From: Streptomyces sp. NK15101
GTDB lineage: Bacteria > Actinomycetota > Actinomycetes > Streptomycetales > Streptomycetaceae
Length of the DNA stretch: 64,000 nucleotides
Assembly: GCF_020400725.1 (NCBI RefSeq)
Contig: NZ_JAINVG010000011.1
Coordinates: 62,001-126,000, forward strand
Direction of reading: 5' to 3'
This document shows, one piece after another, positions 53,870 through 63,357 of the stretch (positions are counted from its first letter, which is position 1; every line of letters begins with the position of its first letter). The notes under the pieces were generated by a model, which saw nothing but the letters and a program-made list of their open reading frames with translations, searched no databases and was not told the origin of the DNA. The translations under genes were made by a program, and so were the position numbers.

Positions 53870-54487
53870 ATGCGCTTGTGTACCGACCGTGGGCGCCGTG
53901 GTCTCGTCTTGCCCGCGCTGGCCGCCGCCTTGGCCCTGCCCTTGCTGTCCGCGACCCCCGCCTCGGCATGCTCCACCGGCACGGTCACCCGCTCCGGCGG
54001 GGTCGTCACGTTCGAAGCGCGGTCGGGCGCGGCCAACCAGGTCACCTTCTACGTCGCCAACGCCCCTCTCCTGCGGGTGTCCGACCCGGCCGGAATCACC
54101 GCGGGCCCCGGCTGCACCCAGACCAGTCGCCGCACGGCGACCTGCGGCACGATCGCCGGCATCACCGCCATCCACGCCGACGGCGGCGACGGCAACGACC
54201 GGCTCGCGGCCGGAGCGGACCTCGACGTCCCCGTCGACTTCAACGGTGGCCCCGGCCAGGACATCCTCGTCGGCGGCACCGCCGACGACCACCTGGAGGA
54301 TCCCGACGGCTGGCCCGCCCGCCCCCTCCGGGCCACCTTCCGCGGGCTCGCCGGCAACGACGTCATCATCAGCCGCAACGGCGGCTACGACCGCGTCGAA
54401 TGCGAGGGCGGCAACGACACCGTCACGGCGGACCACGCCTTCCTGGACCGGGTCACGAACACCTGCGAGACGATCGACCGCGGCTGA
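53870..54487 (+). CDS. Secreted RTX-like calcium-binding repeat protein
   Basis: A 205-residue protein with GGAG before the ATG and a signal peptide (LVLPALAAALALPLLSATPA to SAC). Nonapeptide-like Gly/Asp repeats follow: GGDGNDRL, GGPGQDILVGGTADDHL, GLAGNDVI and EGGNDTV, typical of haemolysin-type Ca2+ beta-rolls. Cysteines near both ends may form disulfides. It is probably an extracellular adhesive or structural protein; no toxin domain is seen. Confidence 0.78.
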   Translation: MRLCTDRGRRGLVLPALAAALALPLLSATPASACSTGTVTRSGGVVTFEARSGAANQVTFYVANAPLLRVSDPAGITAGPGCTQTSRRTATCGTIAGITAIHADGGDGNDRLAAGADLDVPVDFNGGPGQDILVGGTADDHLEDPDGWPARPLRATFRGLAGNDVIISRNGGYDRVECEGGNDTVTADHAFLDRVTNTCETIDRG

Positions 54488-54941
54488 CGCCCCACCACGA
54501 CGGCCGGAACCCACTCCCCGCCGCGAGCCGAGCGCCAGGAGGCGGGCACGCGTGACCACGGCCCGTCCGGGGCGCGGGCCGTGACCGGACGACGGTCCCT
54601 AGCGGGCCATCCCCTCGACCTTCACGGTCGGGGCGGGGGCACGGGGTCGACGCCCTTGGGCCGACCGGCGAGCGGTGACCGACAGCGAGCGCCCCGGCCA
54701 CGACGAGGGCCGGGCGGCGCCCAGGACGCCTGCCGTCACGGCCGGGGTGGCCAGGACCGCCCTGGCGAGCCGCTGACGTCCGGCGGTGCGGGACGACTCG
54801 CTGTTCCTCGTTCCTCCGACCGTATCGCGGTCGTGGGGCGACTCGCTGTTCCTCCGACCGGGTCGCGGTCGTGGGGCGACACGCCATGACCGCAGGGCTC
54901 ATGGGGTCGAAGGGTTGTGCGCCGGGCGCCTTCGGCCGTCG
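54488..54941 (+). other. Intergenic region with direct repeats, no gene
   Basis: About 450 bases of very GC-rich sequence. Aside from the direct repeat annotated at 54793-54888, nothing is recognised on either strand. Confidence 0.3.
54793..54888 (+). repeat. Direct repeat of about 45-50 bp
   Basis: The unit GACTCGCTGTTCCTC ... CGACCG ... TCGCGGTCGTGGGGCGA occurs twice in tandem with a small length difference. Confidence 0.65.
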
Positions 54942-55224
54942 TCACCTCTCCCGGTACTCCTCGTCGGCCACGAGCACCGACGTGAAGCGGACCGGCAGAC
55001 CGTTCCCGTCCCGGGGTACCTCCTGGGAAGTCGTCCCTCGTGAAGGCGAGGGTGACTCCGGGGACTCACGGCGCCCGGGGATCGTCGACGACGACGTACC
55101 GGCCCTTCCGGGCGACGTGTGCGAGAACCTGGTCGGCGGGAGTACGGAAGACGTCGAGGCCGTCCAGCAGGACTTGGACGGCCGGGTCCTCGTCCTCGTC
55201 GCCACGCGGCGGATCGATGATCAT
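54942..55224 (-). CDS. Small conserved hypothetical protein with a frameshift
   Basis: ATG 55224 lies in an ATGA overlap with the upstream membrane gene, which supports it. The first phase reads MIIDPPRGDEDEDPAVQVLL and DGLDVFRTPADQVLAHVARK, stopping after DDPRAP. The second phase continues RGTTSQEVPRDGNGLPVRFT and SVLVADEEYRER. The two join if one base is removed from the CCCCGGG run near 55078. About 93 residues in all. Function is unknown. Confidence 0.5.
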
Positions 55225-55664
55225 GCGGTGGTTCGCCTTCGACGGCCGCCAGGGTGCCGCAGGTGATGGCCGTGGCTGAGTGCGGCCACCGCCAAGGCGG
55301 TCAGGACGAGGACGTCGACCGCCTCGACCGCGACGGTGGGGCGGACCAGCTCCGCGTCCGCCGATTCCTCGAAGCCGAACAGGCCCGTGGTGAGGCTCAG
55401 GAAGAGCGCGCCGAGGGCGCCGGCGGTGAACAGCGCGGTGGCGGTGGCGACCGGGCCGAGCCGGCGGTACGGGGTGAGGAGCAGGGCCACGGCGAGGAGG
55501 CAGCCGAGGACGCCGTTCAGCAGGAACAGGCCGCCGATGGTGGCCAGGTCGCGGTAACCGTCGGCCCACAGCGCGAGGTGGACGGCGCCCATCGTCGCGG
55601 TCAGCCCCGCGGCGGCCGACCGCAGCACGAGCACGGCGGCACGGCGGGTCCGGTCAGTAACCAT
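55221..55664 (-). CDS. Four-helix membrane protein of the cupredoxin operon
   Basis: A 147-residue protein with four hydrophobic helices (VLVLRSAAAGLTATMGAVHL; IGGLFLLNGVLGCLLAVALL; ATALFTAGALGALFLSLTTG; VEAVDVLVLTALAVAALSHG). Its ATG lies inside the end of the cupredoxin gene, so the two are co-translated. A His-rich tail (SHGHHLRHPGG) might bind copper. Function is unknown. Confidence 0.72.
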   Translation of the reverse strand: MVTDRTRRAAVLVLRSAAAGLTATMGAVHLALWADGYRDLATIGGLFLLNGVLGCLLAVALLLTPYRRLGPVATATALFTAGALGALFLSLTTGLFGFEESADAELVRPTVAVEAVDVLVLTALAVAALSHGHHLRHPGGRRRRTTA

Positions 55665-56172
55665 TGCCGGGAGGGGTGGGAGAGGTGGGAGCGGCTGGAG
55701 AGGCGGGAGCGTCTGGAGAGCCGGGTGTGCCGGGCTTGTTGACGGGAGCGCCGGCCACCGTGATCTCGGTCTTCATCCCCTGGTCCTTGTGCCCGTCGAC
55801 CGGGCAGTAGATCTCGTACTTCCCCGTCTTCAGGGTCACCGTCAGGGTCGTGGACCCGCCCGGAGCGACGGTGTCGGAGCGGTTCTCGCCGCCCGGCCCC
55901 TCGACCTCCAGGGCGTGGTCGTGCTTCCCGGTGTTCGTCGCGACGAAGTCGTACGTGCCGGGGGCGAAGGTCCGCTGGGACAGTGTGATCCGGAAGTCGG
56001 CCAGGTCCGCGGTCACCCTGGGCGCGCCCCCGGGTGCCGTGCTCTTCTGGGCGGGGGGCGGTGTGGTGGTGCCGCTGCTCGAACCGCCGTCGTCGCTTCC
56101 GCAGGCGGCGAGGGCGCCGGCCAGCGCGGCGGCCGACAGGGCGAGCAGTGCGCGGGTACGTGGTTCCGTCAT
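55654..56172 (-). CDS. Cupredoxin-domain lipoprotein
   Basis: A 172-residue lipoprotein: the signal ALLALSAAALAGALAAC has a lipobox ending at Cys, and AGGAGG precedes ATG 56172. The plastocyanin-like domain carries type-1 copper ligands: His in KHDHALEVEG and Cys-His-Met in YCPVDGHKDQGM. It probably handles electrons or copper on the outer membrane face. It heads an operon of three minus-strand genes and is divergent from an ECF sigma/anti-sigma pair. Confidence 0.83.
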   Translation of the reverse strand: MTEPRTRALLALSAAALAGALAACGSDDGGSSSGTTTPPPAQKSTAPGGAPRVTADLADFRITLSQRTFAPGTYDFVATNTGKHDHALEVEGPGGENRSDTVAPGGSTTLTVTLKTGKYEIYCPVDGHKDQGMKTEITVAGAPVNKPGTPGSPDAPASPAAPTSPTPPGNGY

Positions 56173-56322
56173 CGTTCTGTCCTCCTGATGGTCCTTCCGG
56201 TCCGCCGGTCCGGTCCCTTGGTTCGCGCCCCCACAGGGAGTACGGCGCCGGGCCACTCCGGGATTGCGGATCCGGGCGGACAATGGGCGCAGGCGATCCC
56301 TTCGGGTCCGTCGGACGTATCC

Positions 56323-56904
56323 ATGGGTGTGGGACGCATGGGCCTTCCGCTGGAGCGGGTTCCCGACGAGGCACTGCTCTCCGGTCTCGCCACGGGCGAT
56401 CCGGAGATCGCGGTGGCGTTCGTACGCCGTTTCCAGCGCGCCGTCTACGGCGTGGCCGTCACCGTGGTCGGCGATCCCCGGCTCGCGGAGGACGTGGCCC
56501 AGCAGACCTTCGAGCGGGCGTGGCGGCACGCCCAGGTGTACGACGGCCGGCGCGGCTCGGTACGGGGCTGGCTGACGGCCATCGCGCACAACCTGGCGAT
56601 CGACGCGGTGCGGGCACGGCGCGCGACCCCCGTGGCACCGGAGGACCTGCAGACGCTGGTCGGGATCGTCTCGGAGACCCCGGAGCGGCACGCGCTCGCC
56701 GACGACGCGGCCGAGCGGATCCGGCGGGCGGTGGCGACGCTGCCCCGGGAGCAGGCGCGGGCGCTGGTGATGGCCGGGATCTACGGGATGACGGCGCGGG
56801 AGGTCGCCGCCTTCGAGGGCGTGCCGCTGGGCACGGCGAAGACCCGGATCCGGGCGGGGACGATCAAGGTGCGGGCGCTCCTGGAGAGCGAGGAGACGCG
56901 GTGA
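56323..56904 (+). CDS. ECF-type RNA polymerase sigma factor
   Basis: A 193-residue sigma factor (188 if started at ATG 56338). Region 2 is FVRRFQRAVYGVAVTVVGDP with DVAQQTFERAWRHAQVY; region 4 is LPREQARALVMAGIYGMTAR and GVPLGTAKTRIRAGTIKVR. The stop overlaps the anti-sigma start (GTGA). It probably drives its own operon and perhaps the divergent cupredoxin genes. Confidence 0.87.
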   Translation: MGVGRMGLPLERVPDEALLSGLATGDPEIAVAFVRRFQRAVYGVAVTVVGDPRLAEDVAQQTFERAWRHAQVYDGRRGSVRGWLTAIAHNLAIDAVRARRATPVAPEDLQTLVGIVSETPERHALADDAAERIRRAVATLPREQARALVMAGIYGMTAREVAAFEGVPLGTAKTRIRAGTIKVRALLESEETR

Positions 56905-57734
56905 GCGGCATGGACTGCGAGCGGCTGCGCGAGGAGGGCGCCGAGCTGGCGCTCGGGGTCCTTCCCGCGCGCGAGCGGGCCGAAGCGGTGGTCCACCTGG
57001 ACCGCTGCCCGGACTGCCGGGCGCACGTGGAGCGGCTGACGGCGGTCGGGGACGGGCTGCTCGGGCTGCTGCCTGGGGCGGAGCCGCCGGTGGGTTTCGA
57101 GACCCGGGTGGTACGCACGATGCTCCCCGCCTCTGCCCCTTCGCCCTCGCCCGCTCCCGGGACCTCTGCGGTGGCCGGGCGGTGGATGCGGGGGCGCAGG
57201 GTGCGGGGGCGCCGCTTCCGAATGGCGGCGGCGGGCGTGGCCACGGCCCTGGCCTTCGGTTTCGGCGGCTGGGCGGTGGGGACCGTGGTGGAGAGCGCGC
57301 CCCGGGTGGCGGCGCCGTCCCCGCACGCCCTGGAGGCGGCGCTGGTCTCCCCGGACCCGGCAGGGAACGGCCGGGAGGTGGGCCGGATCTACGCGCACCC
57401 GGCGGACGCCACGGGCGGGAACGGCTGGGTGTACATGTCGGTCGACCTCGGTGACGGACCGGCGGCCGACGGTCCGGTGCGGTGCCTCCTGGTGCGGGCC
57501 GACGGGTCCGCCGTATCGCTCGGCTCGTTCCCCGTGAGGGCCGGCTACGGCTACTGGGGCGCCCCGGCCCCCGCGGGCCTGGACCCCGGCACCCTGAGCG
57601 GAGCCCGTCTGGTGGCCGCGGACGGCACGGTCCTGGCGACGGCCCGTTTCGCCGGAGTCGACGGGACCGGCGCGGGTGGGACCGTGACGGGGCCGGCGGG
57701 AACGGTGTTCGTACGAGGCTCCGCGCCCGGTTGA
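56901..57734 (+). CDS. Zinc-finger (zf-HC2) anti-sigma factor
   Basis: A 277-residue membrane protein starting at GTG 56901. The N-terminal anti-sigma domain has [12 protein letters not shown], the H-x3-C-x2-C zinc motif. One membrane helix ([20 protein letters not shown]) leads to an extracytoplasmic domain rich in short strands, similar to RskA-type sensors. It should bind the ECF factor until an outside signal is received. Confidence 0.85.
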   Translation: MSGMDCERLREEGAELALGVLPARERAEAVVHLDRCPDCRAHVERLTAVGDGLLGLLPGAEPPVGFETRVVRTMLPASAPSPSPAPGTSAVAGRWMRGRRVRGRRFRMAAAGVATALAFGFGGWAVGTVVESAPRVAAPSPHALEAALVSPDPAGNGREVGRIYAHPADATGGNGWVYMSVDLGDGPAADGPVRCLLVRADGSAVSLGSFPVRAGYGYWGAPAPAGLDPGTLSGARLVAADGTVLATARFAGVDGTGAGGTVTGPAGTVFVRGSAPG

Positions 57735-57780
57735 CGGCTCCCTTCCGGCAGGAACAACACCGAACCGTCCACCGCGGGTC

Positions 57781-58130
57781 GTGCAGGAATCCCTGACGAA
57801 TGCGATCGAGCACGCCGGCGACGGGACGCACCGCCAGGTGACGGTCACAATGGACGCGCGGAGGCGTGGACGTCGAGGTGGTGGACGACGGAGCGGCGAA
57901 CCCGGCCGTGTCCGGCTGCGGGGGCCTCAGGGGGCCATCGACCGGTCCCGCTCCGGGGCAGCTTCCGGGTGCTCGTCGACATCGCCCCGGGGCCTGACCG
58001 TGTGGGCGAGGCCGGCACGGGCGCCGAAGCCGTCGAGCGCACGCGGCGGCTGCGCCGGGAGGTGGTGCCGAGGGACGTCAGGATGCCCGACGTGGACGGC
58101 ATCGCCACGACACGGCACAGCACGTGGCCG
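57781..58130 (+). pseudogene. Remnants of a NarL-type two-component system
   Basis: GTG 57781 begins [15 protein letters not shown], the N-box of a sensor kinase; another phase continues VDVEVVDDG. From 57966 a different phase reads [18 protein letters not shown] and [18 protein letters not shown], a receiver domain that lacks its usual N-terminal Asp segment. Kinase and regulator are both truncated. Confidence 0.55.
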
Positions 58131-58647
58131 TATCTCCGGGACGGCTGGGAGATACGTCCTCGTCCTCACGAGTCGACGGAGCACGAGCGCGCGCAACCGG
58201 TGCTCGGCGCCTACGAGTCAGAACTCGTCAACCCTGCTCACCGGTCGGCCACCCCCGACCGCGCTCAGCGAACGACGGCCCACGACCGGCCCCGGAACCG
58301 GAACGGAACCGCTCCGACTCCGGTCGCGACCCGACCGAGCCGCACCGGGGCGCGGCCGCGCTCGGTCACGGCGGCGCGGTCCAGGGCGAGCACGGGCACC
58401 CCGACGGCCTCGCCGCCGCGGGGTGCCGAGGGGGCCTGTCTCTTCGGTCGGCGCAGGGCCTCCGCACGAGCAAGATGCGGCTGGGCTTGGGGGCGGCGGT
58501 GCCCGTACACAGGCCGTTCCCTGCTGGCAGGGGCGGTCCCGCGCCCACTGCACGTCAGTCGACGACGCGCCGGGACCAACGACCGACTGTTCTCGACGAA
58601 ACCGTCTGCCCCATCGCTGCTGGACAGTTGGGCTACCCTCCTTCCTC
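58131..58647 (+). other. Intergenic region, no recognised gene
   Basis: About 515 bases rich in CCGGAACCGG-type direct and inverted repeats. No convincing protein is seen on either strand. The promoter of the kinase gene is expected at the right end. Confidence 0.3.
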
Positions 58648-60674
58648 GTGGACCAGTTGACCGCCGAAGACCCGCCCCACATAGGGCCCTATCGCCTCAT
58701 CGCCCGCTTAGGCGCCGGCGGCATGGGCCGGGTCTACCTCGCCCGCTCCGAAGGCGGGCGCACTGTCGCGGTCAAGGTCGTGCAGGCCGAGTTCGCCCAA
58801 CACGCCGAGTTCCGCTCGCGGTTCGCGCGCGAGGTCGCCGCGGCGAAGCGGGTCGGCGGGGGCTGGACCGCGGCAGTGCTCGACGCGGACACGGACGCGG
58901 AGACGCCCTGGGTCGCGACGCAGTACATTCCCGGGCCCGATCTGCACGCCGTCGTGGCCGAGCAGCACGGGCCGTTGCCCGAGCGGTCGGTGCGGGTCCT
59001 GGCCAACCGGCTCGCGCTCGCCCTGCAGGCCATCCACGAAGCGGGCCTCGTCCACCGCGACCTCAAGCCGTCCAATGCCCTGGTCACCGTGGACGGGCCC
59101 CGGGTCATCGACTTCGGTATCGCCCGGGCGCTGGACAGCATCAGCGGGGACAGCCTGCAGACCCGTACGGGCATGGTGATCGGCTCGCCCGGCTTCATGT
59201 CCCGGAGCAGGTGCGGGGGCTCCACGTCACCGCCGCCTCCGATGTGTTCTGCCTGGGTTCGGTCCTCGCCTACGCCGCCACGGGGCGCCGGCCCTTCGGG
59301 GCGACCGGCAACGGGCTGCACGCCCAGTTGTTCCGGGTCGCCGAGGAAGAGCCGGACCTGGACGGGCTGCCGGAGGCGCTCCTCGGACTCGTACGGGAGT
59401 GCCTTCAGAAGGACCCGGCACGACGCCCCACGCCGGAGCACGTCGCCGCCCGCACCGCCACAGAAGGCGCCGGCGAATGGCTGCCAGGCGCGCTGCTCGG
59501 TCGGCTGGGGCGCCACGCGGCACAGTTGCTGGACTTCGATCCGCTGCGCCCTCACACGGCCCTCGTGCCGGGCCGGAGTCCCATTCCGCCGGTGCCTGCC
59601 CGGACCGCGCCCCGGACCGTGCAACCGCCCGCCGCACCTCAGCCCGTGCCAGCGCCTCCCGCGTCCCCGCCGGACGCGCTGGCGTACGTGCCCACGGTGG
59701 GGCCGGGACACGACGGAACGGCAGGCTCGCACGGTCCGACGCAGACCCCGGACCGACGGCGTCGCCCACTCGTCGTGGCGGGGGTGGCCGCCGTCGTGGT
59801 GCTCGTCACCATCGGCGGACTGCTCGCGCTCCGCCCGTGGCAGGACGGCTGGCGCGGGACGGGGGAATCACCCTCGCTGAGCGTTCCGAAGACGTTGCGG
59901 GGGAACTGGGAGGCGGCTCTCGACCTGAGGGACAGCGACGGCCTCCGCATAGAGGGGGTGACCGCACGCCTGCTCATCGACGCGAAGGGCACCGCCGAGT
60001 ACTCCCTGTTGAGCAAGGACCGGCTGTGCGTCTGGGACAGCACCGTCACCGACTCCAGAAGCGACGCGATCAAGCTCGGCACGAGTCGGCTGAAGAGCGC
60101 AAGCCCCAAGTCCGAGGCGGATCGTTGCGAGGAGAACACCGAGGACTACGGCTCCTCCGCCCCGGACGGTACCGGGGCGTTCGTAGCCTCATGGAACGGG
60201 ACGTACGAGTGGGAGGACGACCCGGGCTACTACGAACACGGCAATGACGGGCACACCCTCTACAAACCTGACACGTTCATGAAGGCATCGTCCGCCAAGG
60301 GCGCACTGCCAGAGATCTATCGGGGCTCGTGGGGCGGCCGGGGACAGGACGGCACCTACCGCTTCGAAGTCACGATCGGCGCGGGGGCGACGAAACGCGA
60401 CATACGCCTCGTGTCCATCAGCGTGATGGGGGAGAGATGCGTGTACAAGGCGCAGATGTTCTCCCAGGAGGCGGCCCGGCTCCGCACCGCGCCCGCGGAG
60501 CTCGCCGACAGCAAGCAGCCATCAGGCTGCGCCGAGAACGCCCCCTCGCTGTCCATCTGGGAGAGCGGGGACAAGGGAAAACGGAAGCTGTCGTACGAGC
60601 CCATCGGCGGCGCCGACACACCTCTCTTCGAGGCCACGCACTGGGTGGGACAGCTGACCGTCTCGAGCACCTGA
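58648..60674 (+). CDS. PASTA-less membrane Ser/Thr protein kinase, frameshifted
   Basis: A Hanks-type kinase of about 675 residues if repaired. GTG 58648 begins [16 protein letters not shown]; motifs are [33 protein letters not shown] and [11 protein letters not shown]. At 59201 the phase shifts: the expected FMSPEQVRG needs CCCC where CCC is present. The new phase continues through [20 protein letters not shown], a Pro-rich linker, a membrane helix ([20 protein letters not shown]) and an extracellular domain. Leu in the Gly loop is a rare TTA codon (58708). A bldA link is possible. Confidence 0.75.
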
Positions 60675-60842
60675 AGCGTGTTGCAGAACCGCCGGGAAGA
60701 TCGCGCAGACGACCGTTCCAGAGGTCATCGGGCACCGAGGGGTGCCGGAAAAGCGGACGTGAGGCGACCCTCGAGCGGGAGGCCCGGGCTCCAGCAGATG
60801 ATGTCGTTGTTCTGGCGAACCGCCTTCAGCACCGTACCGCCT

Positions 60843-61475
60843 TCAACACCGTTGCGCGGGCCCGATGACCGTGAGGCCCACCTGCGCGGCGAGCCAGTGG
60901 GCATACGGCTCGTTTCTCTGGCGGCCGTCGAAGACGGCGCTGCGGACGTGGACGAGGACGGTGTGGTCGCCGGTGGGCCCATCGAGCTCGCGGGTATGGG
61001 TGTTGAAGAGAAGTGACACTTCAGCGTGCTTGGACTCGCCGTGGAAGCCTGCCTCGGGTGCGTCCGGCCATTGCAGCGACTCCCAGTTGATCAAGCCGAC
61101 ATTCGGACCGATCGCCGCAGTGAAATCGTCCTCGACACTGTCGACCGGCAGGTCCCAGATCTCCCACTCCACGGGCAGCCGCCCCTCGAACGCGGCTGCC
61201 TCGGCCGGCAGGCCGCCCGCCGGGACACCGACGACGAGAGCGGGCTGCTCCTCGAACGGCACCCCTTGGAATTCCTCCAGCTCAGACGCCCCGCGGAACC
61301 ATCCCTTGGGCATGGCCTTCGCCATCCTCCGCACCTCGGCGACGGAGGAAAGCTCCGCGTACGCGGAGACCTCGGAATGTTCGCAGCGGCCGAACTCCAT
61401 GAGACGGCGCGCGGTGCTCAAGGCGAGTGCGGGATCGGGGCTGCGGAAGACGGGATAGGCGACGTCGTTGGACAT
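60843..61475 (-). CDS. Hypothetical protein
   Basis: A 210-residue acidic alpha/beta protein beginning MSNDVAYPVFRSPDP. It has VFDGRQRNEPYAHWLAAQVG near the end and no signal, Cys motif or membrane segment. A neighbouring IS5-type remnant begins about 120 bases upstream on the other strand. No family is recognised. Confidence 0.62.
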   Translation of the reverse strand: MSNDVAYPVFRSPDPALALSTARRLMEFGRCEHSEVSAYAELSSVAEVRRMAKAMPKGWFRGASELEEFQGVPFEEQPALVVGVPAGGLPAEAAAFEGRLPVEWEIWDLPVDSVEDDFTAAIGPNVGLINWESLQWPDAPEAGFHGESKHAEVSLLFNTHTRELDGPTGDHTVLVHVRSAVFDGRQRNEPYAHWLAAQVGLTVIGPAQRC

Positions 61476-61591
61476 CCGATGACCGTGCCATGGCTTGTCG
61501 TCGCACGCCATCGCATTTACAACACGCTTCCCATGGCTCGGTAGGCTGCGAGGTGTGGTGGGAAAAGAACCGTCCCCACCAGAGGCTTCGC

Positions 61592-62129
61592 ATGCTTGCC
61601 CATCCGTCCGGGGCCGACGTGTCCAGCTCCGCCCTGCGTTTCCCGTCGGCCCAGCTACGGGCTCACCGCCGGCGTCGTGGCACTCGCCGGCGGCGTCCGA
61701 GCGCCGGCCGACAGGCGCTGTCGGCGCCGGCCCATCTGCGGTGCGGGCACACCTACGCCCAGCTCGCGGCCGGGTTCGGCGTCGGCACCACCACCGCCTA
61801 CCGGTACATGGCCGAGGCCGTCGACGTTCTGGCGGCACTCGCTCCGGACCTGGCTGCCGCGCTGGAGACCGTGGCACGCAAGGCGTTCGTGATCCTCGAC
61901 GGCACGCTGCTGCCGATCGACAGGATCACCGCCGACCGCCCGTTCCACTCCGGGAAGCGCAGGAAGCTCGGCATGGATGTGCAGGTCGCCTCCGGATCCG
62001 CAGGGCCGATCGCTGTGGGCCTCGCCGGCCTTGCCGGGCGCGGCCCACGACATCAAGGACGCCCGCGCCCATGGCATCACCGACACCGTGAAGGCCGCCC
62101 TGGTCCTCCGCGTTGGCACCATGGGCTGA
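61592..62129 (+). mobile_element. IS5-family transposase remnant
   Basis: The frame from ATG 61592 carries LRCGHTYAQLAAGFGVGTTT, AYRYMAEAVDVLAAL, FVILDGTLLPIDRITADRPF and HSGKRRKLGMDVQV, the HTH and start of the DDE domain of IS5/IS427-like transposases. A phase shift near 62030 is needed to continue with AHDIKDARAHGITDT. It stops at 62129, about half the normal length, so it is inactive. Confidence 0.75.
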
Positions 62130-62131
62130 GC

Positions 62132-62503
62132 TCAACCCGCGGACCTCATCAGGGCCATCAGTTCCGCCTCGGTGGTCCCGGCCGGCACGCGCACGTCGAA
62201 GGTGTAGCCCTCATCGCAGAACACCAGGTCAAGATGCGGGGGTGTCAGCCCGCGGAAGGCGATGGCCAGCCAGACCGCGTCCTCCTCCCACACGTCCATG
62301 TACAGGCAGGTACCGTCCTCGTGCAGATAAGCCTCACCCGGGCCGATCGCCGTATCTAGCCCCCAGATGAGACTGCGCACCGCACTACGGGCCGATGAAT
62401 CGACCCTGACCACAGCCCACCGAGCACGGATCACCTCGGTCAGCGCACGCCGATCGACGTGCCATCCGCCCGCATCACCCTCGACCACCGCCAAGAACGT
62501 CAT
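62132..62503 (-). CDS. Hypothetical protein
   Basis: A 123-residue protein (MTFLAVVEGDAGGWHVDRRA) ending against the IS5 remnant, 2 bases away. It has a regular alpha/beta pattern with YMDVWEEDAVWLAIAFRG. No domain is recognised. Its end may have been altered by the insertion. Confidence 0.6.
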   Translation of the reverse strand: MTFLAVVEGDAGGWHVDRRALTEVIRARWAVVRVDSSARSAVRSLIWGLDTAIGPGEAYLHEDGTCLYMDVWEEDAVWLAIAFRGLTPPHLDLVFCDEGYTFDVRVPAGTTEAELMALMRSAG

Positions 62504-62625
62504 GGTCAGGTTTTATCAGGCGTCAGGATTTGTCAGACGCCCATGTCACGGCGCTGACCAGCAGCTTCCCGAAGGTGGAATGGGCTCGGTGACGTGCTGT
62601 CGGTGGCTGCTTCTAGTGTTGCCTC

Positions 62626-63201
62626 ATGGGGAACTACTTTCAGACCGTCGTCGACCTCGACGCCACGCATGCGGACGCCCGCACCCTGGCAGGCAGCGGA
62701 CTCGACTGGCTGGTCAGGGAGGGGATAGTCCGGGCCGAGCTCACCGACTGTGTTCTCGGGGCGCCGTCGGGGCATCCGCCCGGTCCCTCCTGGGCCAAGG
62801 CGGTCGGTCAGGAGGACTGGGAGCCCAGTGACGGACTCAGGATCGAGACCGGCCGCACCGTGTTCAACTGCGGTCAGGGCGAACCCAGATTCGCGGTGTG
62901 CCCCCATTGTGCCGGGCGGGCGGATTTCTACACCGAACGGCTGGAGGAGATCGAGGGTGCGTGGGAACCCTTCGGTGAGGCCATCGACGCCTGGAGCGAC
63001 ACGGGCAGCGCGGCAGTCGCCTGCCCGCATTGCCGGTGCCCTGGTGACCTGACCGCGTGGACCTGGTCGGATGACTACTTCGCCTTCGGGCATCTCGGTT
63101 TCGAGTTCTGGGACTGGCCCGACTTCAGCCCCGGGTTCCTGGAAGGTCTCTCCCGCGCGCTCGGGGGGCATCGCACGGTCCTCATGGCAGGCAAACTCTG
63201 A
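62626..63201 (+). CDS. Hypothetical protein with two CxxC pairs
   Basis: A 191-residue acidic protein (MGNYFQTVVDLDATHADART). CPHCAGRADFY and CPHCRCPGDL are separated by about 50 residues and could bind one zinc ion. Trp-rich FEFWDWPDFSPGFLEGL follows. It resembles small Streptomyces hypotheticals that sit near SUKH/immunity genes, but no function is assigned. Confidence 0.7.
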   Translation: MGNYFQTVVDLDATHADARTLAGSGLDWLVREGIVRAELTDCVLGAPSGHPPGPSWAKAVGQEDWEPSDGLRIETGRTVFNCGQGEPRFAVCPHCAGRADFYTERLEEIEGAWEPFGEAIDAWSDTGSAAVACPHCRCPGDLTAWTWSDDYFAFGHLGFEFWDWPDFSPGFLEGLSRALGGHRTVLMAGKL

Positions 63202-63269
63202 GGGAGCCGGAGTTCGTACGCCCTCCCCCCTCCTCCCCCCCCGCTCAACCCGGGGATGCTCGGAGCAGG

Positions 63270-63353
63270 GCGAACAAGCCGCGTTGCGCCGGCGGGCATC
63301 AGCGGCTCGATCCGGTCCCACACCGCATCAGCGATCACTGATCGGCCGATCAG
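63270..63353 (-). pseudogene. N-terminal fragment of a transposase
   Basis: The frame reads LIGRSVIADAVWDRIEPLMP, like the opening of IS5-type transposases. It lasts about 28 residues before low-complexity sequence and is a remnant. Confidence 0.4.
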
Positions 63354-63357
63354 CGGA

